Of a stretch of DNA of 60,698 nucleotides, positions 1 to 8,097 are shown piece after piece. The stretch is from positions 1 through 60,698 of the forward strand of contig JBKPDL010000013.1 of NCBI GenBank assembly GCA_046727855.1. Reading direction: 5' to 3'. Under the pieces are notes generated by a model. That model worked only from the letters and a program-made list of their open reading frames with translations, was not told the DNA's origin and did not search any database. Source of the DNA: DASPWV01 sp046727855. Its GTDB lineage: Bacteria; Acidobacteriota; Vicinamibacteria; Vicinamibacterales; UBA2999. Position numbers and translations under genes: made by a program. Every line of letters begins with the position of its first letter. The first letter of the stretch is position 1.

Positions 1-38
1 GAATGATGGACGTGTCGCTGGGTCTGAAGGTTCGCGAG

Positions 39-2087
39 CTATTGCGGATACCAGTCGGCGAGTCGAACTTCGATCCCCACGCTCTGCAACCCGTCCTTCA
101 GTTCCTGCAAGCCGCGCGTTGTCGCGCTCCCGCGTGACTGACCGCGATTCACGCGCGTCACCCAGTCCTGGTCGTAATGATAGGGATACACAACCTTCGG
201 CCTGAACGCCTTGATGCATTCGATCGCAGCCGCCGGCTCCATGCGCGCGAGCGGAAGGTTCATCGGAAAAAACGCAACATCAATGTCTTTTGCAGCGCGA
301 ATCTCAGGTACGCATTCGGTGACACCCACCACATAGATTCGTTTTCCACCGAGCGCAACGATATAGCCGTTAGCCTCGCCTTTGGGATGATACGGATCAC
401 CCGGCTTGATGTCGTACGCCGGTGTCGCTTCGATGCGAACGCCGGCAACCTCGCGCGTGTTGCCGTTGTTCATGACGATGCCGTCGGGCACTTGCTTGAG
501 CCCGTTCGCAGCAATCACGACCGGCGCGCCAGGCTTGCGGAGCTGCTGAATCGCTTTCACGTCGAGATGGTGATTCACGTCATCGGTGATCAGAATCAGG
601 TCGGCCGGCTTGAGCGCGGCAAGATTTCCGGCGCTCCATGGGTCGATCTGAATCACTTTGCCGTTGTACTCCAGCTGGATGCTGGAATGGATCGACGGTG
701 TAATGACGACCTCCGAGACCTGCGCTTCCCAGTCTGCGACGAGAGCGCGGAGCTCCGCGACAAGCTCCGGCCGGTGCACGGCAAGATCGTTGCGCTCGCT
801 GCGGTCGGTCTCGAGATCGAACAGGAATTCGTGATTGCCGTCGATGGTGGTGCTGGTGCCGTCCTTGAGGTACTTCCATCGGCCGCGCCGTACAACCTTT
901 TGCGACTTTCCGCCCTGATTGAGCCGCCAGAACAGCGTTCGTTCGATCGTCTTGCCCGACAGCAGCAGCGGCACCAGGTTGATGCCATCGGGACGATACG
1001 ACGCCGGAGGCGTCACACCCGCGGCCGCGAGAATCGACGCCGTCAGATCCATCGTGATGCCGACCTGACGCGAGACGGTCCCGGGCCGAAGGTGGCCGGG
1101 CCACCGTATCAAGAGCGGCACGCCGATTCCGCCTTCCCACAACGAAGACTTGCGATGGAAAAGCGGTGCGTTGCGGGAGAGCCATTCGCCGCCGTTGTCG
1201 CTCGTGAAAATCGCGATCGTGTTGTTGGCGAGCTGCAGCCGATCGAGCAGATCGAGGATTTCGCCGACACCCCTGTCCGCCCGTTCGAGCATGGCCACAT
1301 ATTCGGCGCGCGTGCCCTCGTGCAGCACGTCGACGCGATCGCGTCTGTCCGGCGGAAGGTCCGGGCCCTGAAACGGCCAATGCACGGCGTTGTAACTCAC
1401 CTCGAGGAAGAACGGCTCCGCGGGGTGCTGCTCGATGAACTGCTTCGAGTAGCTCGTGATGTCGTCGGTCAGATAATGGCTCGACGTGACGTGTTCTTCA
1501 TTGTGATAAAGGTCGGATTGCAGCTTCGCCGGTTCGATGCGGCCCAGCGCGTCCGGCCTCATCCAGCCGTGCCGATAAAAATCGACCGCGCCACCAAGGA
1601 ATCCCCAGAACTCGTCGAAGCCGTGACGACGCGGAAAGTACTGCGGCTTTGATCCGAGATGCCACTTGCCGATCAGTCCGGTCGCATAACCCCGTGTTTT
1701 CAACAGTTGGGGAAGCGACAGATCAGAGGGAGCAAGACCGACGGCATCGGTCGCGATTGGTACCTCGATCCCGTATCGCTGCTGATACCGGCCAGTGATG
1801 AACCCGGTCCGCGTGGGCGAGCAGTTCGCGCCGTTGGCGTAAAAGTCAGTGAGCTTGACGCCTTCGCGCGCGAGGCGATCGATGTTGGGCGTCTTCGCGT
1901 CCTCGACGCCGTAGCTGCCGGTATCGCCGTAGCCGAGGTCGTCCATGATGAACATGACGATGTTCGGACGATCCGGCCGCGTCTGCGCGTTGGTTCCCGC
2001 GGCAAGCGCCAGCACCGCAGCGAGCGCACCGACCGCACAAACTGCAGAAAAGGGGTCTGACCCCTTTTTACGGAAGGGCGTACGCAA
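39..2087 (-). CDS. Secreted sulfatase fused to a C-terminal metallo-beta-lactamase-like domain
   Basis: Residues 1-35 form an export signal (charged start, hydrophobic AVCAVGALAAVLALAAG, then NAQ). Residues 40-440 are a type I sulfatase: metal-binding DD at 49-50, and C89-S-P-T-R, the CxxxR signature whose Cys is converted to formylglycine, so ester sulfate hydrolysis outside the cytoplasm is likely. From about residue 460 a second domain resembles UlaG-like MBL folds (IQLEYNGKVIQIDPW). There the site normally reading HxHxDH is D502-D-V-N-H-H507, and a later GDTE-like stretch reads GVTE, so metal binding is probably impaired. The only start that keeps the signal peptide is a TTG at 2085-2087, inside the 3' end of the PQQ gene. 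The first residues are encoded by a 21-bp palindrome. The substrate cannot be read from sequence. The sulfatase call is firm; the role of the MBL part is unknown. Confidence 0.85.
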   Translation of the reverse strand: MRTPFRKKGSDPFSAVCAVGALAAVLALAAGTNAQTRPDRPNIVMFIMDDLGYGDTGSYGVEDAKTPNIDRLAREGVKLTDFYANGANCSPTRTGFITGRYQQRYGIEVPIATDAVGLAPSDLSLPQLLKTRGYATGLIGKWHLGSKPQYFPRRHGFDEFWGFLGGAVDFYRHGWMRPDALGRIEPAKLQSDLYHNEEHVTSSHYLTDDITSYSKQFIEQHPAEPFFLEVSYNAVHWPFQGPDLPPDRRDRVDVLHEGTRAEYVAMLERADRGVGEILDLLDRLQLANNTIAIFTSDNGGEWLSRNAPLFHRKSSLWEGGIGVPLLIRWPGHLRPGTVSRQVGITMDLTASILAAAGVTPPASYRPDGINLVPLLLSGKTIERTLFWRLNQGGKSQKVVRRGRWKYLKDGTSTTIDGNHEFLFDLETDRSERNDLAVHRPELVAELRALVADWEAQVSEVVITPSIHSSIQLEYNGKVIQIDPWSAGNLAALKPADLILITDDVNHHLDVKAIQQLRKPGAPVVIAANGLKQVPDGIVMNNGNTREVAGVRIEATPAYDIKPGDPYHPKGEANGYIVALGGKRIYVVGVTECVPEIRAAKDIDVAFFPMNLPLARMEPAAAIECIKAFRPKVVYPYHYDQDWVTRVNRGQSRGSATTRGLQELKDGLQSVGIEVRLADWYPQ
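2048..2068. repeat. 21-bp perfect palindrome of the GGGGTC-N-GACCCC type
   Basis: AAAAGGGGTC-T-GACCCCTTTT is a perfect inverted repeat. It sits at the junction of two minus-strand genes and is translated in the sulfatase frame as KKGSDPF. Palindromes with this core are familiar as dispersed elements in many bacterial genomes (from memory). Only one copy was noticed in this window. Confidence 0.7.
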
Positions 2088-4020
2088 TCAACTCTCCTGG
2101 CATGGTGAGACTGCTCACGGCAACCACGATGTACTGCTTGCCATTCAGCATGTACGTCATCGGGCCGCCTGTTTGCGCCCCAGGCATGTAAACCGCGCCG
2201 CGTTCCTCGCCGGTCGACTTGTCATATGCGCGCAGCATCGCGCCGCGCCGACCATCCGGCATTGTCACCGTGCCGCCTTCGCCCGAGATCACGAGCGTCT
2301 TGGTCACGAGCGTACCGATACCGCCGGAACTCCCGCCGGCGCCGCCAGTGCGGCCTGTACGCGGGATCTGAACGCCCTTCAGCGCAGGATGACTCTTGAC
2401 AGCATCAGGCGTATCGCCATGAGCGATCTGCCACACGATCTCTCCTTTGTTCAGATCGATCGCCGTGATGCGTCCCCATGGCGGTTTGACCAGCGGCAAG
2501 CCCTGCACCGTCAATCCGCCGCCGCCGCTCTCGTCGCCTCCGCCCGCGCTGATGTAATTCATATCGGACCGTTTCGCATCGTTGATCATCGAGAGCACGC
2601 GCAGCAGGGTGTGCGAATACACATAGAGCATGCCGGTTTCGGGATCGAAGGAACCACCAGGCCAGTTCGCGCCGTTCGGGACGTAGAGCAGGCCCTGCTT
2701 GCCTTGATAGCCGCGAGGAATCGGCGGCGTGTAGATCGGCCCTATCTGGTACTGCGAAATAATCTTCAGCGCCTCGGCCTTCAGTTCCGGCGTGAAGTCG
2801 ATCACCTCGGATTCGAGGAAGCCTTGCCGCTCGAACGGTGGCGGTTTGGTGGGGAAGGGCTGCGTTGGCGAGTACCATTCCGTCGGCACCGCACCTTTCT
2901 CGACCGGGCGCTCTTCGATCGGCCACACCGGCTCACCGGTCTTGCGATCGAAGACATAAACCCATCCCTGCTTGCTCGGTTGCGCGACCGCTTTGATTGG
3001 CTTGCCGTCGACCGTGATGTCCACCAGGATGGGCGCGCACGGAATGTCGTAGTCCCAGATGCCATGATGAACCAGCTGGTAGTGCCAAATCCGCTTGCCG
3101 GTTTGCAGATCGACGGCGACGAGACTTTCGCTGAACAGGTTGTTGCCGGGACGATGGCCGCCGAAGTAATCCCCAGTCGGGATTTCGACAGGCAAGTACG
3201 CGATCCCGAGCTCCTCGTCCACCGTGATTTGCGTCCACACTCCCGTGTTGCCGGTGTAAGACCACGAATCCTCGAGCCAGGTCTCGTTGCCGAATTCACC
3301 TGGGCGCGGAATGGTGTGGAAGATCCAGAGGCGCTTACCGGTGCGCACATCGTAGCCGCGCACATAACCCTTCGCGTTGGCCTTGCTTCGCGGCGCGGTG
3401 CCGGCGCGATGTGACGCCCCGACGATGACGACGTTCCTCGCAACCACCGGCGCACCGTTCCACGCCACTTCGCCGGTGATCGGATCCAGCTCCTGGTCGT
3501 TGTCTTTTTTCAAGTCGACGACGCCGCCGACGCCGAAATCCTTCAACGGATGGCCCGTCTTCGCGTCGAGCCCCACGAGCTGGTAGCCGATCGTCACGTA
3601 GAAGATCCGTTCGTCGCCCTTGCCGTCGGTCCAGTAGCCGACGCCGCGGCCAGACAAGCGACGCACCGATGCTTCTGCGCGACGTCCTTCTTCGAGCCGA
3701 TGCATCCACAGCAGCTCGCCAGTCGCGGCATTGATGGCCACGGCATTGCGATGTTCGCCGGCAGTGGCGTACAGGACGCCAGTGATCATCAGCGGCGTGG
3801 ATTGCAGATTGAAGTCCGGGCGTTTGCCGAGATTGTCCGTCCTGAAGCGCCAGGCGATCTCGAGCTTGTTGAAATTGGACGTGTTGATCTGATCGAGCGG
3901 CGCGTAGCGGGTGACGCCGAGGTCACCGCCCCACGCGCGCCACTCGCCGTTGGTCGTGCCGTGTTGGGCGGCGACAGTGACCGCGCCGAGAACGCAGAAC
4001 ACTGCCGCCGCAAGCCTCAT
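2068..4020 (-). CDS. PQQ-dependent dehydrogenase, periplasmic quinoprotein beta-propeller
   Basis: A 650-residue quinoprotein of the methanol/glucose dehydrogenase family, expected to oxidise an alcohol or sugar with PQQ and pass electrons to a carrier. The start chosen is the ATG at 4018-4020 because a signal peptide follows (MRLAAAVFCVLGAVTVAAQ); the open frame runs further upstream but into the preceding gene. Family-typical repeats are visible, such as W-R-A-W-G-G-D near the N-terminus, AINAATGELLW and YDKSTGEE. There are no N-terminal membrane helices as in membrane glucose dehydrogenase and no fused cytochrome domain. The gene lies 11 bp after the haem c/copper protein gene, which could supply an electron acceptor. 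Its stop overlaps the sulfatase start region. The substrate is not deducible. Confidence 0.9.
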   Translation of the reverse strand: MRLAAAVFCVLGAVTVAAQHGTTNGEWRAWGGDLGVTRYAPLDQINTSNFNKLEIAWRFRTDNLGKRPDFNLQSTPLMITGVLYATAGEHRNAVAINAATGELLWMHRLEEGRRAEASVRRLSGRGVGYWTDGKGDERIFYVTIGYQLVGLDAKTGHPLKDFGVGGVVDLKKDNDQELDPITGEVAWNGAPVVARNVVIVGASHRAGTAPRSKANAKGYVRGYDVRTGKRLWIFHTIPRPGEFGNETWLEDSWSYTGNTGVWTQITVDEELGIAYLPVEIPTGDYFGGHRPGNNLFSESLVAVDLQTGKRIWHYQLVHHGIWDYDIPCAPILVDITVDGKPIKAVAQPSKQGWVYVFDRKTGEPVWPIEERPVEKGAVPTEWYSPTQPFPTKPPPFERQGFLESEVIDFTPELKAEALKIISQYQIGPIYTPPIPRGYQGKQGLLYVPNGANWPGGSFDPETGMLYVYSHTLLRVLSMINDAKRSDMNYISAGGGDESGGGGLTVQGLPLVKPPWGRITAIDLNKGEIVWQIAHGDTPDAVKSHPALKGVQIPRTGRTGGAGGSSGGIGTLVTKTLVISGEGGTVTMPDGRRGAMLRAYDKSTGEERGAVYMPGAQTGGPMTYMLNGKQYIVVAVSSLTMPGELIAYALP

Positions 4021-4031
4021 GGGGCGCGATT

Positions 4032-5474
4032 CTATCGCTGGGCCGCGGTGGTCGTCGTGGCTTTTTGCACCTTGCGTTTCGCCAGTTCCTCCTGATACTG
4101 CTCGTCCGTCAGGAAGGCGATGTCTGTCCACCCATGCCCCATTTCGTCCATCGTCCGGCTTCCCCAGCCAATCCACGCGGTCGGATCGGGATTGTGCTTG
4201 TTGTTGGCGGTGTTGTCGTGCCACGACACGGTGTGGAGGATGGTTCCTGCCGGAAACAGATGCGGCGTCTTGTACTTGTATGTGACCTGCCAATTCTGCT
4301 CGTAGTGCGTCGCATCGGTGAGTACTTCGCGGCGGCCGTCGGGATGAATCGCTTCGAGGAGCATGCGCGAGCCGCGGAAGTGCATGTGCGGCTGGAAGCT
4401 GATGATCAGCGCCGGCTTCGGCAGCGGCCAGAAGCGTTCATGTCGGGCCACGGTGTTGGGAGGAATACTGAGAAACGCCGCGCTGTGGAGCGGGTTTTCC
4501 GCAATCAAGGCGCCCGTCGGCATCGCCGGCTCGTCGATCGAGATCTTGTGGCCGGCCCGCAGCAGCAGGTCTTCGATACGCTCGCGGTTCAGCACCCAGT
4601 CGTTGCCGACGCCCGTGCGGATGCGATGCGAGGTGACCACGTACTTCGGCTCAAAGCCTTTCGGATAAAACTTGATACCGACCTTCATCCGGTCGTAGGT
4701 CTCTTCACCGTACGGGTGGTAATGGCCTTCGAAGCGGAAGAGCGAGCCTTTCTTCAGGATCTTGGTCGTTCCGTCAGGAAAGATATCTGCATCGTTGCCG
4801 GCGCCGTATTCGATGAGATCCATGCTGTTGCCGACATTGGATCCCATGTTGAGTCCAAGCCCCTCGGTGTCGCTGCCGTCGGGCAAATCGACGTAGACGT
4901 GGGCGTGATGCACCGCGCGCCAGGCGTCCGGAATGATTTGCACCCACTTGACGTAGCGATCCTCGGTCAGGCCGGGATCGATCACTTCTTCGGGAATGAA
5001 GTCGGGTCCTTCGGCGGGAATCTTGAAGCCCTTCTGCATGCGTACGATCAGGTCCGGCTCACCGTAGGTCCACTCAGTCGTCGATGGAAACACGCGCGGC
5101 GGTGGCGCATCGGAAGGATTACCCTGTGGCGCGCCAGCATTCGCCCAGCGCGCAATGAGGTCGATCTCCTGATCGCTCAGCGATGGGTCGTTCAGGTACT
5201 CGCCGATCGAGCGGTCGATGTGCCACGGTGGCATTTCCCGGCGCGTCACCTTGTCACGCATCGCGCGCGCCCAGGGCCGCGCCTCCTGATACGTCATGAG
5301 CGACATCGGGGCCGGTGTGCCCGGCCGGTGACACGCCTGACATGACCTCTGCAGAATCGGGAGAACGTCTTTCGAGAAGGTGGGCGTTGGCGCTGTCGGC
5401 GGCGCCGCGTTCTGGGCCTCCGTCAGGCCGACCGCGGCCACCAACCAGAGTCCCGCGACGAGCACTCGAAGCAT
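4032..5474 (-). CDS. Exported haem c protein with copper type II monooxygenase-like domain
   Basis: 480 residues. A signal peptide ends near A20. A cytochrome c module carries C45-Q-A-C-H49, with M81 in REMPPW as a candidate axial ligand. The C-terminal two-thirds resembles the copper type II ascorbate-dependent monooxygenase (PHM/DBM) fold, with clustered histidines H189-H-A-H192, H251-Y-H253 and H363-M-H365 as likely copper ligands. An AGGAGG ribosome site precedes the ATG. It heads the minus-strand cluster with the PQQ dehydrogenase and sulfatase, so joint oxidation and desulfation of an extracellular substrate is possible. Proteins of this architecture are common in Acidobacteriota and Planctomycetota, but their reaction is largely unassigned. 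Confidence 0.8.
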   Translation of the reverse strand: MLRVLVAGLWLVAAVGLTEAQNAAPPTAPTPTFSKDVLPILQRSCQACHRPGTPAPMSLMTYQEARPWARAMRDKVTRREMPPWHIDRSIGEYLNDPSLSDQEIDLIARWANAGAPQGNPSDAPPPRVFPSTTEWTYGEPDLIVRMQKGFKIPAEGPDFIPEEVIDPGLTEDRYVKWVQIIPDAWRAVHHAHVYVDLPDGSDTEGLGLNMGSNVGNSMDLIEYGAGNDADIFPDGTTKILKKGSLFRFEGHYHPYGEETYDRMKVGIKFYPKGFEPKYVVTSHRIRTGVGNDWVLNRERIEDLLLRAGHKISIDEPAMPTGALIAENPLHSAAFLSIPPNTVARHERFWPLPKPALIISFQPHMHFRGSRMLLEAIHPDGRREVLTDATHYEQNWQVTYKYKTPHLFPAGTILHTVSWHDNTANNKHNPDPTAWIGWGSRTMDEMGHGWTDIAFLTDEQYQEELAKRKVQKATTTTAAQR

Positions 5475-5528
5475 TGTGCCTCCTCGTGTTGCGCTAAACG
5501 GAGAGATGGGCTTACTTTAGCACCGTCT

Positions 5529-6287
5529 ATGAAAACCTGGGTATGCGCCGCGGTGCTCCTGCTCGTCCTGCTCGGACCTTCGCTCGCCCCTATCCACGCG
5601 CAGCAGAATCAGCCGATTTATCCGGTCTACGACGGCTTTGTCAAGAACCCTGACGGCAGCTACACGTTATCGTTTGCCTACTTCAGCCACAACGCCGAGG
5701 TGGTGACGATTCCACCCGGATCGGCCAATTCGTTTGCCCCTGAACCGGCCGATCGCATGCAGCCCATCACGTTCAAGCCAGGTCACTGGCGGTTTCAATG
5801 CGTGATGGTCGTGGGGCCGGAGTTCGACGGCAAGTTGCGCTGGACGCTCAACTATGCGGGCACCACGACGGGAACGAGCGAACGGATGCTGCAATCCAAC
5901 TGGAATCTCATGGAAGGCGCAGCAGAGCTCGCCAAGATCGATTTCGCGAAAGCGCGGCGCGGTGTCTGTCTCAACCGGGCACCGCAAGTGCGTGTCCTGG
6001 GCGTGACGTCTCGGCGTGGTCAGCCGCCAACGTTGATGGCAATGTTCGGTGAGGAGTTCAACCTGTTTGGCAGCGCTCACGATGAGGGGTTGCCGCGGGG
6101 AAAGGGACTGACGGTGGGATGGAAGTCGCTGAGCGGCCCGGGCGCCGTCACGTTTTCAAATGCCGCGGCGGCGCGGACCAAGGTCACGTTCGCCGCACCG
6201 GGCACGTACGAGCTCGAGCTCACGGCGGACGACTCCGAGTTGAGTGCACGAACGCGGGTGAATGTCGTCGTCTCGGCGCGTCCCTGA
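5529..6287 (+). CDS. Secreted protein of unknown function with C-terminal Ig/PKD-like region
   Basis: 252 residues with a clear signal peptide (MKTWVCAAVLLLVLLGPSLA, cleavage near AQQ). The middle is acidic and aromatic (PVYDGFVKNPDGSYTLSF, GHWRFQC), with Cys residues that could pair. The last about 80 residues are beta-rich with PGTYELELTADDSELSA, the pattern of an Ig-like or PKD-like domain. The family was not recognised. It is 40 bp upstream of qhpA on the same strand and divergent from the copper protein gene, so it may be the first gene of the amine dehydrogenase operon, but nothing in the sequence ties it to that enzyme. Confidence 0.7.
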   Translation: MKTWVCAAVLLLVLLGPSLAPIHAQQNQPIYPVYDGFVKNPDGSYTLSFAYFSHNAEVVTIPPGSANSFAPEPADRMQPITFKPGHWRFQCVMVVGPEFDGKLRWTLNYAGTTTGTSERMLQSNWNLMEGAAELAKIDFAKARRGVCLNRAPQVRVLGVTSRRGQPPTLMAMFGEEFNLFGSAHDEGLPRGKGLTVGWKSLSGPGAVTFSNAAAARTKVTFAAPGTYELELTADDSELSARTRVNVVVSARP

Positions 6288-6327
6288 GCGCAAATCTGTG
6301 CTACAACCTACCCACCCGAGGCACTTT

Positions 6328-8073
6328 ATGCGTGTGTTTCTCGCGACGACAACGCTTTGGCTGCTCATCGTGGGCGTCCAGGCCCGCACCGAACAACAAC
6401 AGCCGCCGCCGCCGCAGCCGCCGCCCGCCGCGCCGACACAAAAGCCTGAAGAGGGCATCCCGATCAGCGACGAGACGGTACGGCAAGCGTGCAGCAGTTG
6501 CCATCGTGCCGACGACAAGCAACAGCTTTCGCGGATTTCCTTTCAGCGCAACACCCCTGAAGGCTGGCAGGACATCATTCGCCGCATGGTGTCGCTCAAC
6601 GGCCTGCAGATTGATGCCCCCACCGCGCGCGCTGTGGTCAAGTACCTGTCGAACCATCTCGGGCTCGCGCCGGAAGAAGCAAAGGCCGCGGCGTTCGAGG
6701 TCGAACGGCGGCTGCCGGATTTCAAGTACACAGCCAACGCGGACGCGGAGAGCACATGCAACAAGTGCCATTCGCTGGGCCGCGTGATCTCGCAGCGCCG
6801 CACACGCGACGAATGGAACCTGCTGGTGGCGATGCATCGCGGCTGGTATCCGCTGGTGGACAATCAGGCGTTCCGGCGCGGCGGTCCACCGCCGCGGGAT
6901 CCAGGACCGGATGGTCGACCGCCTGACGCGCGCCATCCAGTCGAGAAGGCAATCGAGCACCTCGCGAAAGCGTTTCCGCTGAAGACGCCGGAATGGACCG
7001 CATGGTCCGCCACCATGCGGCCGGTGCGGCTCGAAGGCACGTGGGCGCTGCGCGCGACGGAGCCGGGCAAGGGCGAGGTCTTCGGCCGCATCGTGATTTC
7101 TCCGGTGAGCGGTACAGCGGACGAATTCACGACCGAGATCACCTACTTGAACGCACACACGGGTCAAAAGGTCACGCGGACGGGCCAATCAATTGTTTAC
7201 ACGGGCTACCAGTGGAGGGGACGCTCGTCGACAGCCGGAGGGGGAGCCGATGGTGACCTGCGCGAGGTGATGTTCGTCGATCGCGATTGGCGCACGATGG
7301 AAGGCCGCTGGTTCACCGGCGGTTACGACGAGTTGGGGATGGACGTGCGGTTGGAACGCATCGGCACCGATGTGCACGTGCTCGGAACGGATCGCACTGC
7401 GCTGCGCGCCGGCATAACAGGACAGGAGCTCAAAATCTACGGCGCCAATCTGCCCGCCTCGCTGCAGCCAGCGCAAATTGATCTGGGTCCCGGCATTACA
7501 GTGACGCGCGTCGCCGGAGTCGGCGGCGATATGGCAACCATCGTGGTCGATGTCGCCGGCACTGCCGCCGCGGGCGCGCGCGATGTGTTTATTGCAGGCG
7601 CATCGCGCGCGAAGGCGCTCGCCGTGTACCGCAACATCGATGGCATCAAGGTGTTGCCCGCGTGGGCGATGGCGCGCGTAGGCGGGGTGACTTTCCCCAA
7701 GGGACTGGCGCAGTTCGAAGCGCACGCATTCGACAATGGCGCTGACAACCGTGGCGACACGCCTGACGACATCGATCTGGGTGTCGTCGACGCGACGTGG
7801 TCGCTCGAAGAGTTTGCCGCCACCTACGATGACGACGACATGAAGTTTGTCGGTGAGATTGACAAGAAAACCGGGCAGTTTACGCCGAATGTGGAAGGGC
7901 CTAATCCAAATCGCCGCGGCAGCCGCAACAATGTCGGCGATGTGTACGTAGTGGCGACATATACGCCGGCATCCGGGGATAGCAAGGCCGGTAAACCGCT
8001 GCGCGCCCGGGCGCATCTGCTGGTAACAGTTCCACTGTACATGCGGTGGGAACAACCCGGCGGGACTCAGTAG
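6328..8073 (+). CDS. qhpA: Quinohemoprotein amine dehydrogenase alpha subunit (dihaem)
   Basis: The 581-residue alpha subunit of QHNDH, the periplasmic enzyme that oxidatively deaminates primary amines and passes electrons through haem. The start is the ATG at 6328, giving a signal peptide (MRVFLATTTLWLLIVGVQA) followed by a Pro/Gln-rich stretch. Two c-haem sites are visible, C55-S-S-C-H59 and C144-N-K-C-H148. The remainder matches the beta-rich and Ig-like domains of this subunit (GQELKIYGANLP, DVFIAGASRAKALAVY). It is followed by qhpD, qhpC and qhpB, the standard QHNDH set, which makes the assignment strong. A hairpin repeat separates its stop from qhpD. Confidence 0.93.
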   Translation: MRVFLATTTLWLLIVGVQARTEQQQPPPPQPPPAAPTQKPEEGIPISDETVRQACSSCHRADDKQQLSRISFQRNTPEGWQDIIRRMVSLNGLQIDAPTARAVVKYLSNHLGLAPEEAKAAAFEVERRLPDFKYTANADAESTCNKCHSLGRVISQRRTRDEWNLLVAMHRGWYPLVDNQAFRRGGPPPRDPGPDGRPPDARHPVEKAIEHLAKAFPLKTPEWTAWSATMRPVRLEGTWALRATEPGKGEVFGRIVISPVSGTADEFTTEITYLNAHTGQKVTRTGQSIVYTGYQWRGRSSTAGGGADGDLREVMFVDRDWRTMEGRWFTGGYDELGMDVRLERIGTDVHVLGTDRTALRAGITGQELKIYGANLPASLQPAQIDLGPGITVTRVAGVGGDMATIVVDVAGTAAAGARDVFIAGASRAKALAVYRNIDGIKVLPAWAMARVGGVTFPKGLAQFEAHAFDNGADNRGDTPDDIDLGVVDATWSLEEFAATYDDDDMKFVGEIDKKTGQFTPNVEGPNPNRRGSRNNVGDVYVVATYTPASGDSKAGKPLRARAHLLVTVPLYMRWEQPGGTQ

Positions 8074-8077
8074 CGGG

Positions 8078-8097
8078 CGCGGACCTTTAGGTCCGCG
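8078..8097. repeat. 9-bp-stem hairpin between qhpA and qhpD
   Basis: CGCGGACCT-TT-AGGTCCGCG is a perfect stem with a 2-nt loop. It begins 4 nt after the qhpA stop and ends on the base before the qhpD ATG, leaving no room for a normal ribosome site. Related GTAGC-plus-hairpin elements occur elsewhere in the window. Confidence 0.65.

Noticed and set aside
177..1652. Long plus-strand open frame opposite the sulfatase
   Set aside because: It is Arg/His/Asp-rich with no domain and lies antisense to a clear sulfatase; it is a GC-driven shadow frame.
4021..4293. N-terminal extension of the PQQ dehydrogenase
   Set aside because: It would place about 90 basic residues before an obvious signal peptide and overlap the upstream gene.
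6262..6327. Upstream extension of qhpA
   Set aside because: It would overlap the preceding gene and displace the signal peptide; the ATG at 6328 fits export of a c-type cytochrome subunit.
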